NCBI GenBank assembly: GCA_965153355.1
Contig: OZ231126.1
Coordinates: forward strand, 45,446,001 to 45,510,000
DNA from: Flaccisagitta enflata
Lineage: Eukaryota; Chaetognatha; Sagittoidea; Aphragmophora
Direction of reading: 5' to 3'
Length of the DNA: 64,000 bases
The notes below the pieces were generated by a model. That model had not been told where the DNA came from, searched no databases, and saw only the letters and a program-made list of their open reading frames with translations. A program made the translations under genes and the position numbers. Every line of letters begins with the position of its first letter. Within the stretch, counting starts at the first letter, position 1. This document shows, in pieces, positions 13,213 through 27,566 of this stretch.

Positions 13213-14426
13213 GATGAAGTTTTTGAAACAAACAAAACAAAACATACGATGATAAAGAATTGAGAATGAAAACGAAATGATAATGGGCAATGGTAGAAAT
13301 GCAGAGGATAACTACAACATGCGCCGAATGTTCACCAGATGCTTTGCTTGCTGACAAAGGAAGCGGCTTCGCTCATTTAAAGGCAGTCTGCTGCAGATTA
13401 ATACCCAAAGAAAGGCAGCAAATGTAGCGAGCACCGGCTGCTCGCGCATCACTGATTTTCTCTATCTCTCTCTCTTTCTCTCCTCACGTAAAATCAACAA
13501 CTTTCCTTCCCGCTGCCCATTTGTCAGGGATTTTCATTTGTTAGGGTGATATAAAGTAACACTTCTGTTAATAAATGTCTGTTACAAATACTCAGAATCT
13601 CTCGTCTTAATTCGGCAACCAGAAGTCCATCTTTTGGACTCGACTTCATCTTCCTTTGTCTTGAAAAGTGAAGATGGCATCGAGGTCCCTTGACGACGCC
13701 CTTAGTTACCACTTTGCCGACCTTAGAAACGACGCTTACGACCTTAGCAACGTCGTTGAAGACCTGACGACCGCGGAAAAATGACCTTAATGACACCTTT
13801 TAGGGTGACCATTGGGAAAAGTGATTTCTCCCCATGTCTTATGGCGGGAAAGGAAAGATGAGGAGAGTGGTTGGTGGCTGCGGTGTAACCGATACCTTTT
13901 TCTTGTCAAAGGTGCTAATTACGTTTGTTACGTTCGTAATTGAGTTGCATCTTTAGTAACCTGATTTCTGCTACTACCTTAAGATACCAAATTTGACAGA
14001 TACTAACAGGAACTAGTAGAAGCCAAATATGACACCTCCTAATATTTAGTGGAAATGTAGAAATATACTGCGCCTAACTGAGCTTTTATTGATTTCTTTT
14101 ACAAAATAGATTCAAAACAAAAGCCGGCAAACCCTTCCGAGCTAACAGGTTCTTTTAACTTGCATACCCATGATTCAGGTTTATAGGAGAAAGCACGGAA
14201 GCCGATGTGAAAAGAGAGGAACAAAAAAGCTGACAAAAAAAAGAGTGAGAAAAAATAACAAGAAAAAAGACCAGAAGAAGCAATTTTATGTAAAAGGTTC
14301 AGCAGGCGGAAGGAAAGGTCAAAATTGGTTTCATTACTCTGCCGAGGCAAAGAGGAAAGAAATTGGAGAGAAATCACCTGTTTATGGGGCCAGACTGAGG
14401 AAGAAGCAAGGCAAGAGGATTGTTAG

Positions 14427-14458
<32 letters not shown>

Positions 14459-14820
14459 AAAAGAGACACAGAGGGAAACAGCCGGACAGCCTGTAAGACA
14501 GAAAGACAGACAAGCAGACAAACGGACAGACAGGAAAATGGACTTACAAAGAGGCAGACAAGTGGGGAGCAAATAATGTCAGTCGTCTGAGAGAGACAGA
14601 CCGAAATACACAGAAATACAGACAGACAGTTAGCTATAATGACAGAATAATAGAATGACAGTCATGTAGACAGAAGTAGAGTAAGACGAAGTCTCCGACC
14701 TTTCAGGAAGAGAAAAGAGAGAAGAAAGAGATGAACGGGTGAGCAGAGAGAAAATCACCTGTTTATGGAGTCCAAAGACTTTTATGGCCCCTTGCGGCGA
14801 AAAAAAGGGCCACAAGAGAG
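13213..14820. other. No gene recognised, apart from one small open frame
   Basis: Mostly unique sequence with purine-rich patches at 14260-14830. The small frame at 13674-13784 is listed separately. Confidence 0.45.
13674..13784 (+). CDS. Small open frame, 36 aa, unknown
   Basis: The ATG sits in a favourable context (gaagATGG) and runs 36 codons to TGA. The peptide is acidic and repetitive (Asp-Leu-Arg-Asn-Asp type units), built on an imperfect 'gaccttag..aacgac' repeat. There is no homology, splice site or neighbouring gene to support it, so a chance frame is at least as likely. Confidence 0.15.
   Translation: MASRSLDDALSYHFADLRNDAYDLSNVVEDLTTAEK

Positions 14821-14821
<1 letters not shown>

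Positions 14822-14867
<46 letters not shown>
14822..14867. repeat. (AG)n microsatellite
   Basis: A pure dinucleotide tract. Confidence 0.97.
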
Positions 14868-14869
<2 letters not shown>

Positions 14870-15880
14870 ACTTATCTGCTAATATGGTCATAAACATATC
14901 TGCAAGGTTGAGGTGAAACATGTATGAGTGGGCAAAAAAATGCGAAAATGGGATTTGCAGAAAAAAGCGAAATATGAATCGACCTTTTGAACTTACTTCA
15001 TGTCTGGTCGGTCGTTAGCTCGCGCTCAAGTTAGCTCATGCTTGACTTTCTTCGATGAGAGTTGATCGAAAATGAAAACACTCATGAAGAAGAAAAAAAG
15101 AAAACAAACATCTGAGTGAAATGCTTGCTATTCCATTTGCATTGGCAACCTTGCTGCTGTTTTATCATCAGAAAACGAAGCCACTATATGGCTTCTAATG
15201 ATTTAATGAGTATAAACAGCCATCTGCAAATATTATAAAAATCACCAGGCTGATTTTAGTTTGTTTTGTTTTTCTTCTCCTTTTGTATTGCGGCGTACCA
15301 ACTGTACTTGTGCCATGCATGTTGTATGCTCGACGAAATTTCATGTGATGTGAATAAAAGATAATCGTAAATAAAAGATAACCATTTCATTCCAATTCTA
15401 CTCATGTACATTTTTTTAAGCCAAAAATGACCAATATTGAATGCAGGAGAGGACAGATTTAACGACGACCGCAGTTCATAATAGTTGAGAGCCCCTTGAG
15501 GAGCCAAGAGCGAGATTGAGAAAGATATCACGACAAGTGCATTTGATATTGGTGCAGAGAGACTTTAACCGCGGCCCCGCAAATGTGGTTCAGGTGGATT
15601 TGATGATAACCTGGGCCGGACGAATCCACCTTGAATCCGAAAAGCGCCAACCGAGATGAAATTGGTCGGAAATGGCCTAAAAAGGACGGCGCACGTGGTC
15701 GATACGAATGAATGGCCGGTGAGTCAGGAAATGGCCGGTGAAACGGGGAAATGGCCGGTAGCCAGGAATGGCCGGAGGTAAATGGCCGGTGTGACAATCT
15801 TGGCCGGCGCACGACAACCGTTAGACCGAGACTTCTTCTTTTTCCTCCGTTTTTTTCTTCCTTATTCTTTTTTCTTCTTT
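14868..15880. other. No gene; AATGGCCGGT minisatellite
   Basis: Degenerate tandem copies of 'aatggccggt' lie at 15712-15806. The remainder is unassigned. Confidence 0.5.
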
Positions 15881-16272
<392 letters not shown>

Positions 16273-16406
16273 ATCATTTTTTTCTTTTTAGTCTTTCTTT
16301 TAGCATCAGTGTATCTACTTCCTGTTCCGTTTTATCTCAGGTGATTTCCGGTTTGCCTAACCTAGAGCCGAAATTAGCCCCCAAGGCCTATCTCTCAACC
16401 GGCTGA

Positions 16407-16407
<1 letters not shown>

Positions 16408-16502
<95 letters not shown>
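16408..16502. repeat. (CT)n microsatellite
   Basis: A pure dinucleotide tract. Confidence 0.98.
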
Positions 16503-17152
<650 letters not shown>

Positions 17153-17293
17153 CTGTAATTTTCAGTCTTAATCTCTCCAAGGGGCAACATGTGAACCTGG
17201 TGATCCGCCCCTGGCGCCAAACCCGTTCCGACCTCGAGCATGGAGAATGCCACAACTCGCACCCAGATACGATGCTGCGATGTTCCCTGGCCG

Positions 17294-17335
<42 letters not shown>

Positions 17336-17624
17336 TCTTGACCACAGATTCATATCAGAATCACTGTAATGCTACTTTCTCTACTTTTATAGTCAAAGGA
17401 TCCCAAGTGCCAGTTTTTAGGCGGCCTGAAAACAGCGTCATTCTGTAATTTGCATTTATTGTTACTTGTAAGAGCGATTTTAATGGTTCTTCCATATCCT
17501 GAAGTTCTGTTGCTGTTAGAGCAACGACTTATGATGCCAACACAGATATTATCTCATCGCAATTGCAAGGTACTCTCTTCCCCTCTCACCCTCGCTTAAA
17601 ACATCTAAATAACACTAACGGTAA

Positions 17625-17741
17625 CAAGCGACGCGGGGTCACAATTTCAATGCGGACGGGTCTCCATTGACCAATGGACGGACGGACCGACGCGACGGGC
17701 AGACAAAGCCTCTTATAGAGTTGCGTGTCCGCAACTAAAAA
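17625..17741 (+). mobile_element. Hairpin element, family H subfamily B, copy 1
   Basis: It starts 'gcgacgcggggtcac', has 'atgcggacgggt' and a GACGGACC core, and ends with stem-loop AGTTGCG-TGTC-CGCAACT plus AAAAA. A (CT)n tract (17766-17864) lies just downstream. Confidence 0.75.
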
Positions 17742-17765
17742 TGACTCTCTGTTCACCAGGTGATT

Positions 17766-17865
<100 letters not shown>

Positions 17866-18026
17866 GCTCTGACTTTTTCACCGGCGTCGATATCCATTGG
17901 CACTCCGTTCACCTGATGGACTGAAGTGGGTGTAATGGAGCGAAACGACCCATCAATCCGACATTTTTATCGTCTTTGTTGTTCTAAGGTGAATCACTTT
18001 GAGCTTCTCTCTCTCTTTTTCTTTCT

Positions 18027-18032
<6 letters not shown>

Positions 18033-18083
<51 letters not shown>

Positions 18084-18911
18084 CTTCAACTCAATGCGCC
18101 TGCACCGGCCGACAATTCAGTCTTCGGCGCTGACGATAAAGCCGTTGAGAGACCATTTCTCTTTGTTTTGTGTCAATTCAAGTTTAGTTTAACCTGTCGA
18201 AAATCTTCGGCTATACATTTTCTGCTTCAAGGACGAGTGAGGCGTTTCTGACCAAATCTCCGTCGATGCGTCAGTCGGTCGATCTGCTCACCAAAATACG
18301 CTTAAATACCTGTTCGGACGCTATTGCTAGTTAGTCGTTTGTACGCGATTCTATGTCTGTGATCTATGTGATCTCTGTGATCTATGTGATCTATGTGATG
18401 TGATCTATGTGATCTATGTGATCTCTGTGATCTATGTCTGTGATCTATGTCTGTCGGTCAGTCATTCGATCAGTTAATCTATCGGTAACACAATATCTCT
18501 TCTGGCTTTTCGGGTCTTCCTCAGCGTTTTTTTTAATCACTAATCCTGCCAAATGACCACAATAGGCTTTGGCATCAAAGCCCCTCTGCCTACCAACGCG
18601 CGATTATGGACCTTGACTAAATGATTTTTTTTTCCTTGCCCGTTCGCAGGTGCAGATGACACAGCATTTGTAAGATAGACAACAGAAATTCTTGAAATTG
18701 TGTGAAAAAAATTTTATATATCCCCCTTCCCTCTTCTAATTTTTCAGGCAGTTTTGCATTGCCCAGCCCCCAACCGTCCAGAACTGTCTTGCCGTGTATC
18801 GGGCCTTGTTTTTTCCTCACCCAGCCCTCACCTTCATTCATCCCCGAGCTCACGTGGACTCACCTTGATGAATATTGCCTTTTGAGGTCAATGACCTTTG
18901 GCTTTTTACCT

Positions 18912-18915
<4 letters not shown>
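18033..18915. repeat. 0.9 kb tandem duplication, copy 1
   Basis: The unit runs from a (CT)n tract through 'atttcttcaactcaatgcgc' to 'ttttaccttacctc'. It is nearly identical to 18916-19824. It contains a 'ctatgtgat' minisatellite at 18349-18450. About 65 bp near 18665-18720 differ strongly between copies. No gene is recognised. Confidence 0.9.
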
Positions 18916-18969
<54 letters not shown>

Positions 18970-19824
18970 CTTCAACTCAATGCGCCTGCACCGGCCGACA
19001 ATTCAGTCTTCGGCGCTGACGATAAAGCCGTTGAGAGACCATTTCTCTTTGTTTTGTGTCAATTCAAGTTTAGTTTAACCTGTCGAAAATCTTCGGCTAT
19101 ACATTTTCTGCTTCAAGGACGAGTGAGGCGTTTCTGACCAAATCTCCGTCGATGCGTCAGTCGGTCGATCTGCTCACCAAAATACGCTTAAATACCTGTT
19201 CGGACGCTATTGCTAGTTAGTCGTTTGTACGCGATTCTATGTCTGTGATCTATGTGATCTCTGTGATCTATGTGATCTATGTGATGTGATCTATGTGATC
19301 TATGTGATCTCTGTGATCTATGTCTGTGATCTATGTCTGTCGGTCAGTCATTCGATCAGTTAATCTATCGGTAACACAATATCTCTTCTGGCTTTTCGGG
19401 TCTTCCTCAGCGTTTTTTTTAATCACTAATCCTGCCAAATGACCACAATAGGCTTTGGCATCAAAGCCCCTCTGCCTACCAACGCGCGATTATGGACCTT
19501 GACTAAATGATTTTTTTTTCCTTGCCCGTTCGCAGGTGCAGATGACACAGCATTTATGAATGAACCAGCTTAAGAGAAGAATTCTTAAAATTGCTTGTAA
19601 GAAAAAAATTTTTTGCTCTACTTCATCCCCCTTCCCTCTTCTAATTTTCGAGCAGTTTTTGCATTACAGCCCCCCCCCCAACCGTCCAGAACTGTCTTGC
19701 CGTGTATCGGGCCTTGTTTTTTCCTCACCCAGCCCTCACCTTCATTCATCCCCGAGCTCACGTGGACTCACCTTGATGAATATTGCCTTTTGAGGTCAAT
19801 GACCTTTGGCTTTTTACCTTACCT
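18916..19824. repeat. 0.9 kb tandem duplication, copy 2
   Basis: The second copy follows directly. Its divergent patch is at about 19555-19625. The (CT)n tract that opens each copy marks the duplication junction. Confidence 0.9.
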
Positions 19825-20025
19825 CACGAATTTCGCCACCTTTGTGTCGACTTCAAGGAGAGGTCATAAGGGGCAAACAAACTTAAACTCACCTTCCTTC
19901 GTTCTTATTCCATTTGACCTGCCAAAATACTCTCTTTTTATTGCGACCGCTTTCTTTTTTTTCCTTTTATTTTCTTGTTTTCTTTCGTTCCTCCTTTCTT
20001 TCTTTTTTCCCCTTTTTTCTTTCCT

Positions 20026-20555
<530 letters not shown>

Positions 20556-20912
20556 TTCCCTCTTTTTCTTGTCCCCTTCTCTTTACTCGGCCACTTTCGT
20601 CTTTCACCTTCTTTTTACGTTTGCCAAGAGGAAGGAGAGCGCGTGGTTTAAAAGGGTTCTTAAGGGTCATCGCAGGAGAAACATTCTGATGGCCTTTGAC
20701 CCTGCCCAAGTTACCAACGGTGAGCATGAGAGGGACTCAACCACGCGGAGAGACGAGAGCGCACGTGTCCACTCCCAGTCTACCGCAAAAAAATCGAAGA
20801 GAAAGCCATTTTGAGATAGGGCGCCTATGGACACAATGCAATGTGCATGCTGAAGACTTCAAACCTGTACCAGTATTTAAAACTTTTAGTTGAGGTGAAT
20901 GGACTGTCTAAG

Positions 20913-21416
20913 AAAAAACACGGCTACCGAAGTCGCGTGCGGGTGGGCAGGGGCAGTGAAATGCTTGTGTCCTTCCGTCCATTCATCCTAATTTCAAATT
21001 TGAAGCTTCCGAGGGTAGATTGTAGGCCGGAAATGGCTGATTTGAGGACTAAGAAGTCAGATTTGAAGCCTAAGAAGTCAGATTTGAAGTCTAAGGGCTG
21101 AATTCATGCCCGAGAGACATGATTCAAGGCCTGAAAGGGCTGATTTCAGTCCTGAGAAAGTATATTTCAGGCCCGAGAGGGCAGTTCTAAGGTCTAGGAG
21201 GGCAGATTTCAGGACTGAGGGGCCTTATGTGGGGACGAATGGATGAACAGACGGCAGGACGGAAGGACGAACAAAAGTCCGACTATGTTCTACGGGACTT
21301 CGTCCCCTTCGGGGCCGCTGCCCAAAAAACCGCCCATAAAAGCTAAGCGTGACCGATGGATGGACGGACGGACCGACGGACAAAGCGGGTTATAGAGTCG
21401 CGTGCACGCGACTAAG
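20913..21416 (+). mobile_element. Hairpin element, family H subfamily C, copy 2, split by a family M insertion
   Basis: The 5' part ('gaagtcgcgtgcgggtgggc') lies at 20913-20960. The 3' part ('ctaagcgtgaccgatgg' to hairpin AGTCGCG-TGCA-CGCGACT) lies at 21345-21416. The sequence between is a family M element, so M inserted into H here. Confidence 0.7.
20963..21330. repeat. Foldback element, family M, copy 5 (nested)
   Basis: Tandem 'aagaagtcagatttgaagcc'-type units are followed by 'gttctacgggacttcgtccc' and 'cttcggggccgctgcccaaa', the family M right end. The left boundary is uncertain. Confidence 0.6.
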
Positions 21417-21848
21417 AACCGAAAGGGAGAATGAATAAAGGAAAAAGAAAGACAAAAAGAAATACAGAAACAAAGTAACAAAAAAGTACAGATACAAAGA
21501 AACAAAGAAACAAAGAGAGATAGAGAGAGAAATAACATGACTAAGGAAAAAAACACACAAACGCAAAGGCAAAAAGAAAAGAGAGGAGAGTAGAAAAAAA
21601 AAGAAAAGAGAAAAGTACGGTAAAGTTTTCCAATCTCGTTGAGTGCACACGGCAAAAGTGCACAAGTGCACGCAAACACAACCCAGGCAAAGGTGGGCCG
21701 ATAAACGAATGAGGAAGTGCAGAGGAGAAGGAGAAGAAAAAGGAGAAAGAAGAGGAAGGGAAAGACGAGAACGAGGCAAGAAAAAAAAGGACAAAGGCGG
21801 AAGGTGAAGGTGCAAAAGAAAGTGATGAAAAGGGAACAAGGCAGAAAA
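21417..21848. other. Purine-rich sequence, no gene
   Basis: An A/G-rich low-complexity strand. The long minus-strand Phe/Leu/Ser frame (21290-21955) reflects composition only. Confidence 0.5.
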
Positions 21849-22460
21849 AAAAGGCCGGATACATGTGTTAAGACGATGCACCTCGTGACAGACCAATAGA
21901 TGGACGGATAGACGGATGGATGAAAAGATGGATGGCAGGACGGACGGACGGACAAATCCTTATACAGAGGTCCGTTGGCTCACCTTGCAACAAGGCCGGA
22001 TACACGGCTGGCCAAGTCGCGTGCGGGTGGGCAGGGGCAGTGATGAAATAGACCAGCTAGGCAGTTGGGCAGGGGCTGTAAACGTCGAAAAAGCTAAGTG
22101 TCACCGACCGACTGACCGACAGACAGACGGACAGAGTGGGTTGTAGAGTCGCGTGCACGCGACTAATGAAAAAAAAAGATCGACCACATTGGCCAATAGA
22201 TGCGCCCAGTGTCGACAGACGGAAAAGAGTATCTACCTTTAGACCGAAGAACCGAAGAGGAAACAAGGCCGGATACACGGCCATCAGTTGTGGATGGGTG
22301 GGCAGGGGCTGAAATGCAACTGTCCGCAACTAAAAATGTTCTAAAACGCTTGTTTCCTCACTTTTCGACTCGTGTCCATGGACCGACGGACCGACCAACC
22401 AACCAACCGACCAACGGACGGACAAAGCCTCTTATAGAGTTGCGTGTCCGCAACTAAAAA
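21849..22460 (+). mobile_element. Cluster of three family H hairpin elements
   Basis: Head-to-tail copies lie at 21849-21988 (5' 'aaggccggatacatg', diverged 3' end), 21990-22166 (subfamily C, intact, hairpin AGTCGCG-TGCA-CGCGACT) and 22261-22460 (subfamily B, hairpin AGTTGCG-TGTC-CGCAACT). The last has an extra internal copy of the 'gtccgcaactaaaaatg' end. A further 3' fragment lies near 22600-22665. Confidence 0.75.
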
Positions 22461-22979
22461 GAAATGGCGAGTCATCGATCGTCCAAGCGCCTAGGAGATG
22501 AAGCAAAGAAAGGACGAGCTGTGGTGAAAATGTCGGACGAAGAAAAGCAAGGGAACGAGCCTAAACGGGCGACTCGATTAGTCATCCTCCTGGTTTTAGA
22601 AAATACGTTCTGTACAGACCAACTGACAGACCGACGGACAGGGCCTCTCGTAGAATTAAGATGACGCATCAGAGCAATCAAGGTAGTTACCACCCCTCTA
22701 GGTCAAAATGGGGTCCCAGCTTTCATTTCAGAGGTAATATAACGACTCAAGCCTTTTGGCTAGCTGTTCCAAGCAAAAAAAGGTACAATTTTACTAAACT
22801 ACCGGTAGCATGGGTCAAATGAAGTCAAGGTATACAGGCGGCTGAATGACGTGAAAATTGTATACTATAAACATAGGCCGTTTTCAACTAAGGGGTGAAA
22901 AGAGAAAAAAAAATAGATCTATGAAGGTCAATAAAACCAATGATAATCATTGAAATATCAAAAAACTATGATTGATTAC
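22461..22979. other. No gene recognised
   Basis: Unassigned sequence downstream of the large cadherin exon. I see no further cadherin exon or poly(A) signal. Confidence 0.45.
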
Positions 22980-23020
22980 TAGATAAATCTATTTTTAGAC
23001 AGTTGCAATATGTTTTTCAC

Positions 23021-26000
23021 AGTTTTAGTCAGTGGCTGCTTTATGTATACGACCCCTGTTTTGGGGTCTATTTGGAAAAATTCAAGGCCAGTAGGAGGAT
23101 TAGACTCTCGGATGTAGTAGATAATTTCCGAATTTGGGCCTGAGGCATCATTATCCGTGGCTTTGACAGTGGCCAGAGGAGTGGCGTAGCCTACTTTTTC
23201 ATCCACTTGCTTTATGTAGAGGTTGTTTTCAAAGGTTGGTGAGTAATCATTTCTAATTACTGTCACAATTACTTTGGAACTGGTGCTCTTGGGAGGATTT
23301 CCTCTATCAGTTGCTTTGACTAAGATATGGTAGACTGTTAACTTTTGTGGATCAGCTGCCAGTGAACTGGCAAGCAGGATTTGGCCCGTGTCTGGATGGA
23401 TGTAAAAGTATGAAGGAGCTGTGCCTTCACCCACGATGCTGTAAAATATCTGTCCACTTTTGCCACCATCTGGGTCGGTAGCTACGACCTTTTCCACAGG
23501 CGTCTTTAGTGGATCATGCTCATTGAGAACTGCAGTGTAAGGATTTTTTGGTATGACTGGTGGATTGATATTTCGATTGACATAGATCTGAAGGACATTT
23601 TCCGTACTTTTAGGTACATCTGCGTGATCTGTTGCTTTTATTCTAACATTATAAATGGTAGCATCATCGACCTTAAGATTTTGTTTCACAGAAATTCTTC
23701 CTGTGTCGTTAGTAATTTGGAAGAAATCAGGTGCATTTCCATCACCAGAGATGCTGTAGTGAACTTTTTGGTTGTCATCATCAACTGCGGTGATGGCTGT
23801 TATATACTGATCTACTTTATGGGTTTCTTTGATATCCACTGGTGGAAGATACGGTGGTTCAAAGCGAGGAGGGTTCAAATTTCTGTAAACATTTACATAA
23901 CATGTAACTGAGGCTGAAAGAGGAGGGTCTCCTCTATCAGCCGCGACTAATATCAACTGATAGTAACTCTGGGAGTCTCTGGTGAGTGAATTTTTCACCA
24001 TGATTTCCGCCGACTCTTGATTTGCATAGAAATACTGTAATGTGTTTTGATTTCCTTTCATTGAATATCTCAGTTGCCCAGAATCACCTTTGTCTGGATC
24101 AAAGGCTGGCAATGTGAAGATGACATCGCCAATTGTTGTTGCCTCAGAAATTGTTGTTTGAAGATCAGGCGAAGTTTGACGAAATTTAGGTTGATTAAGA
24201 TTTCTTATGACTCTAATTGTGAGCAAAGCAGTTGTCATCCGACTCAAATCTCCACTGTCATAGGCCTTTACAAAAAGAATGTATGATACAACATCTTCCA
24301 ATTCCACTGATTTTTGAAGAGCAACTTGACCCGTCAATTCATTGATTTTGAAAAAAGGCAGAGCCTCAGGTGTGCCAACTAATTCATACTTGACAATACC
24401 CTTTGCATAATTATCATCGGCGTTTATGGAAATAACGACCGTTCCAATTCCAGCTTCCTGAGGAAGATCGGCTTTGTAAGAAGCGGGATTGACGTTAAAG
24501 ATGGGCCCATCAGTGACTTCAAACAGAGTCACTTGCATCTCGGTGGTCGTGGTGCGAGGTGGATTATCATTGTCATTGGCTTCAATGGCCAAAGTAAACT
24601 GTTTATTGCCGAGATTTTTCAAAATGCCTTTGACTCTTACGATGCCAGTGTATGGCTCGATGAAAAAGAGGCGCTTCACTTCATCAGAATTTCTTGGAGC
24701 CAGACTATAAGTGATGTCAGTATCAAGGGTATCAATGTCCGTCGCTCTCACTTTTCCGACCTCCTTTCCAGGTGAGTTATACTCGTATGCAATTCCTCTG
24801 TATGGAGCATTGATAAATGAGGGCGCCAAATCGTTTTTGTTCATGACACTTATTTTGACCGTGGCCGTGGCGGTGAAGGCGGGATTTTCCCGCATCCCGA
24901 CATAGAGGAAAAACACGGTCTGTCCACTTTCATAGTCTAAACTATTTTTAGCCGTGATGACTCCCGTGAAACTGTCGATTTGAAATGTGTCGGTGGGTCC
25001 AGAGGCGATCTGATAAGTGATTTGTCTCCTCGTATCGGCATCCACGGCCTCAACCGTGACAATATCCACGGTTCCAGGCGCCGTGTTTTCCGGCAGTTCT
25101 CCATTATATTGCAATTGGACAAAATTTGGGGGTGTGTCTTCTTTGTCCCTGACCTGAATCGTGACTGAGGCGGTTGTTAAGCGGTACATACTCCCTTCAT
25201 CTCTCGCACTAACGGTAAACGTGAAACTTTTCTCCATCTCATAATCGAGAGCTCTCGTGGTGTAAATGCGACCCGACGCCGAAATGGAAAATGGCACTTT
25301 TTCATCAAAGCTGTAAATTACATTGCCATTGGCTCCCGTATCTAGATCAGTGGCGACGGTTTGTCCCACCCAAGTATTTGAGGGCTCTCCCTCATTCACA
25401 AAGAACGAATAATTTTGCATGGAAAATATCGGACTGTTATCATTGACGTCAGTCACGCGAATCGTGAGTCCCATTTGCGCGTCCATTCTACCATCAGTGA
25501 CTTTGATGTCGAGGTTATGAACTCTTTTCGTTTCGTAATCCAATTCTTTGGCTAATATCACCAATCCTTTAGAACTGATGATAAAAAGATTGTTGGAATT
25601 GCCATTAATGATGGAATAAGTAAGATTGTTGTTGACATCTGGATCAAAAGCAGATGCGTTGTAAATGACATTGCCAGGTGGAAATGTCTCTGAAACGGAC
25701 CATTGAGCATCCAACATGCGGAAAGATGGTCCTATGTTGAAAGCCTCTACGAAAGTCACATCCACCACGCAATGGTCCATCATCCCCCCACCATCCATGG
25801 CAGTAACTGACAACGTGTAACTATCACCTCTGTTGGTTGGAGCGATGACGCAAATGGCGCCAGTCTCCGGATCGATTTTGAATTTGCTTCCGCCACCTGA
25901 AGTCACAGATTCAATGGCATACGTAACGTTGCTGTGAGGATGATTTGGCTTGTCTGCGTCATTGGCTTGGACTCGCAAGATTTCCCTCTCCCTCCCACTC

Positions 26001-26891
26001 CTGCTTTCTGGGAACCTCCTCGTGTATGTGTTGGACTGGAAAACCGGTGGGAATTCATTGACGGGTATTAGATTGATTTCCACCTGCTTCCTCGTTTCTT
26101 TGAAAGTATTTCTTTCCCTAGCCGTTGCAATAAGAATGATTGGCGTCTCAATTGCCTCAAAATTAAGCAAAGATTTCGCGGCCTCATTTCTCACTTTAAT
26201 GAAACCATCGGACGTCATTTCAAAGAAAGAGGATCCCGTCAAAGTGTACTCGATAACCGTTTTATCATCAAACGCTTCATTATCCGGATCAATGGCCCAA
26301 ACTCTGAGCAGCTCATCCGACCCGACTTTTGTGACATAAGCATCCTCGGGATTTTCCATGATCTCTCCTTCATAAGGTAACATTTGAAATTCCGGCGCTT
26401 TAGTATCAATGGGTGTCACGATGATATTCATTTTAGCGTAAGCCTTTCTCTGGAAAATATCTTGTTCGCTCGCCTCGATGATCAAAGAGTAATGATCGTT
26501 GTTGCCCAGATCCGACCAACGAATCGGCTTCTTCTGACTCAGGGCTCCGCTGTCCTCATCCATGGAGAAGAAATCCGGCCAGTTACTGGGTTCTCCCGTT
26601 ACGATTCTGTAATTGGAGGGTTTTCTTCTCCCGGTTCCTTGATCCAGATCCTGGGCCCTGACGAATCCGATGGCCGCCGAATTGGGCGTGTTCCTCGAGA
26701 TGGTGATGCGGTATTCCGGGTCCACGCAGACGTCTCCGACTTGTTGGCCGCAGTTGAGGATGGTGTTGGTCTGCAGGAAGTTGGGCCCGCGATCGTCGCC
26801 GTCCGTGATGCTGACGGTTAAGGAGGTCGTGGCGCTGAGGCGATTCTCGACTCTGTTGGCAGTGTCCGCCGCGACAACCACCAGGATGTAA
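23021..26891 (-). CDS. Cadherin, large exon 6 (repeats EC2 end to partial EC14)
   Basis: This is the main exon of a large cell-adhesion cadherin, an extracellular Ca2+-dependent adhesion protein. It opens after acceptor 'ctatctatctcag' (26892), completing a split Tyr codon. It is open for about 1,290 codons. Repeat ends are marked by DGDDRGPNF, DTKAPEF, NEFPPVF, AFNIGPSF, DVNDNSPIF, DKEDTPPNF, NKNDLAPSF, VTDGPIF, RNLNQPKF, RNLNPPRF, RNINPPVI and RNDYSPTF, with LDYE and DxD calcium motifs inside. With exons 1-5 this makes 13 complete EC repeats plus part of a 14th, about 1,533 residues. PCDH15 has 11 repeats, so this is longer. No membrane segment or tail is seen. The 3' boundary is uncertain: a weak donor ACT|GTGAAA at 23021/23020 would keep phase, and otherwise the frame stops near 22979. 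Confidence 0.9.
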
Positions 26892-26924
26892 CTGAGATAG
26901 ATAGGGAAGAATGTTACTGTTTTT

Positions 26925-27540
<616 letters not shown>

Positions 27541-27566
27541 TGCTGTTATTAATGTTTTGTTTTGAT

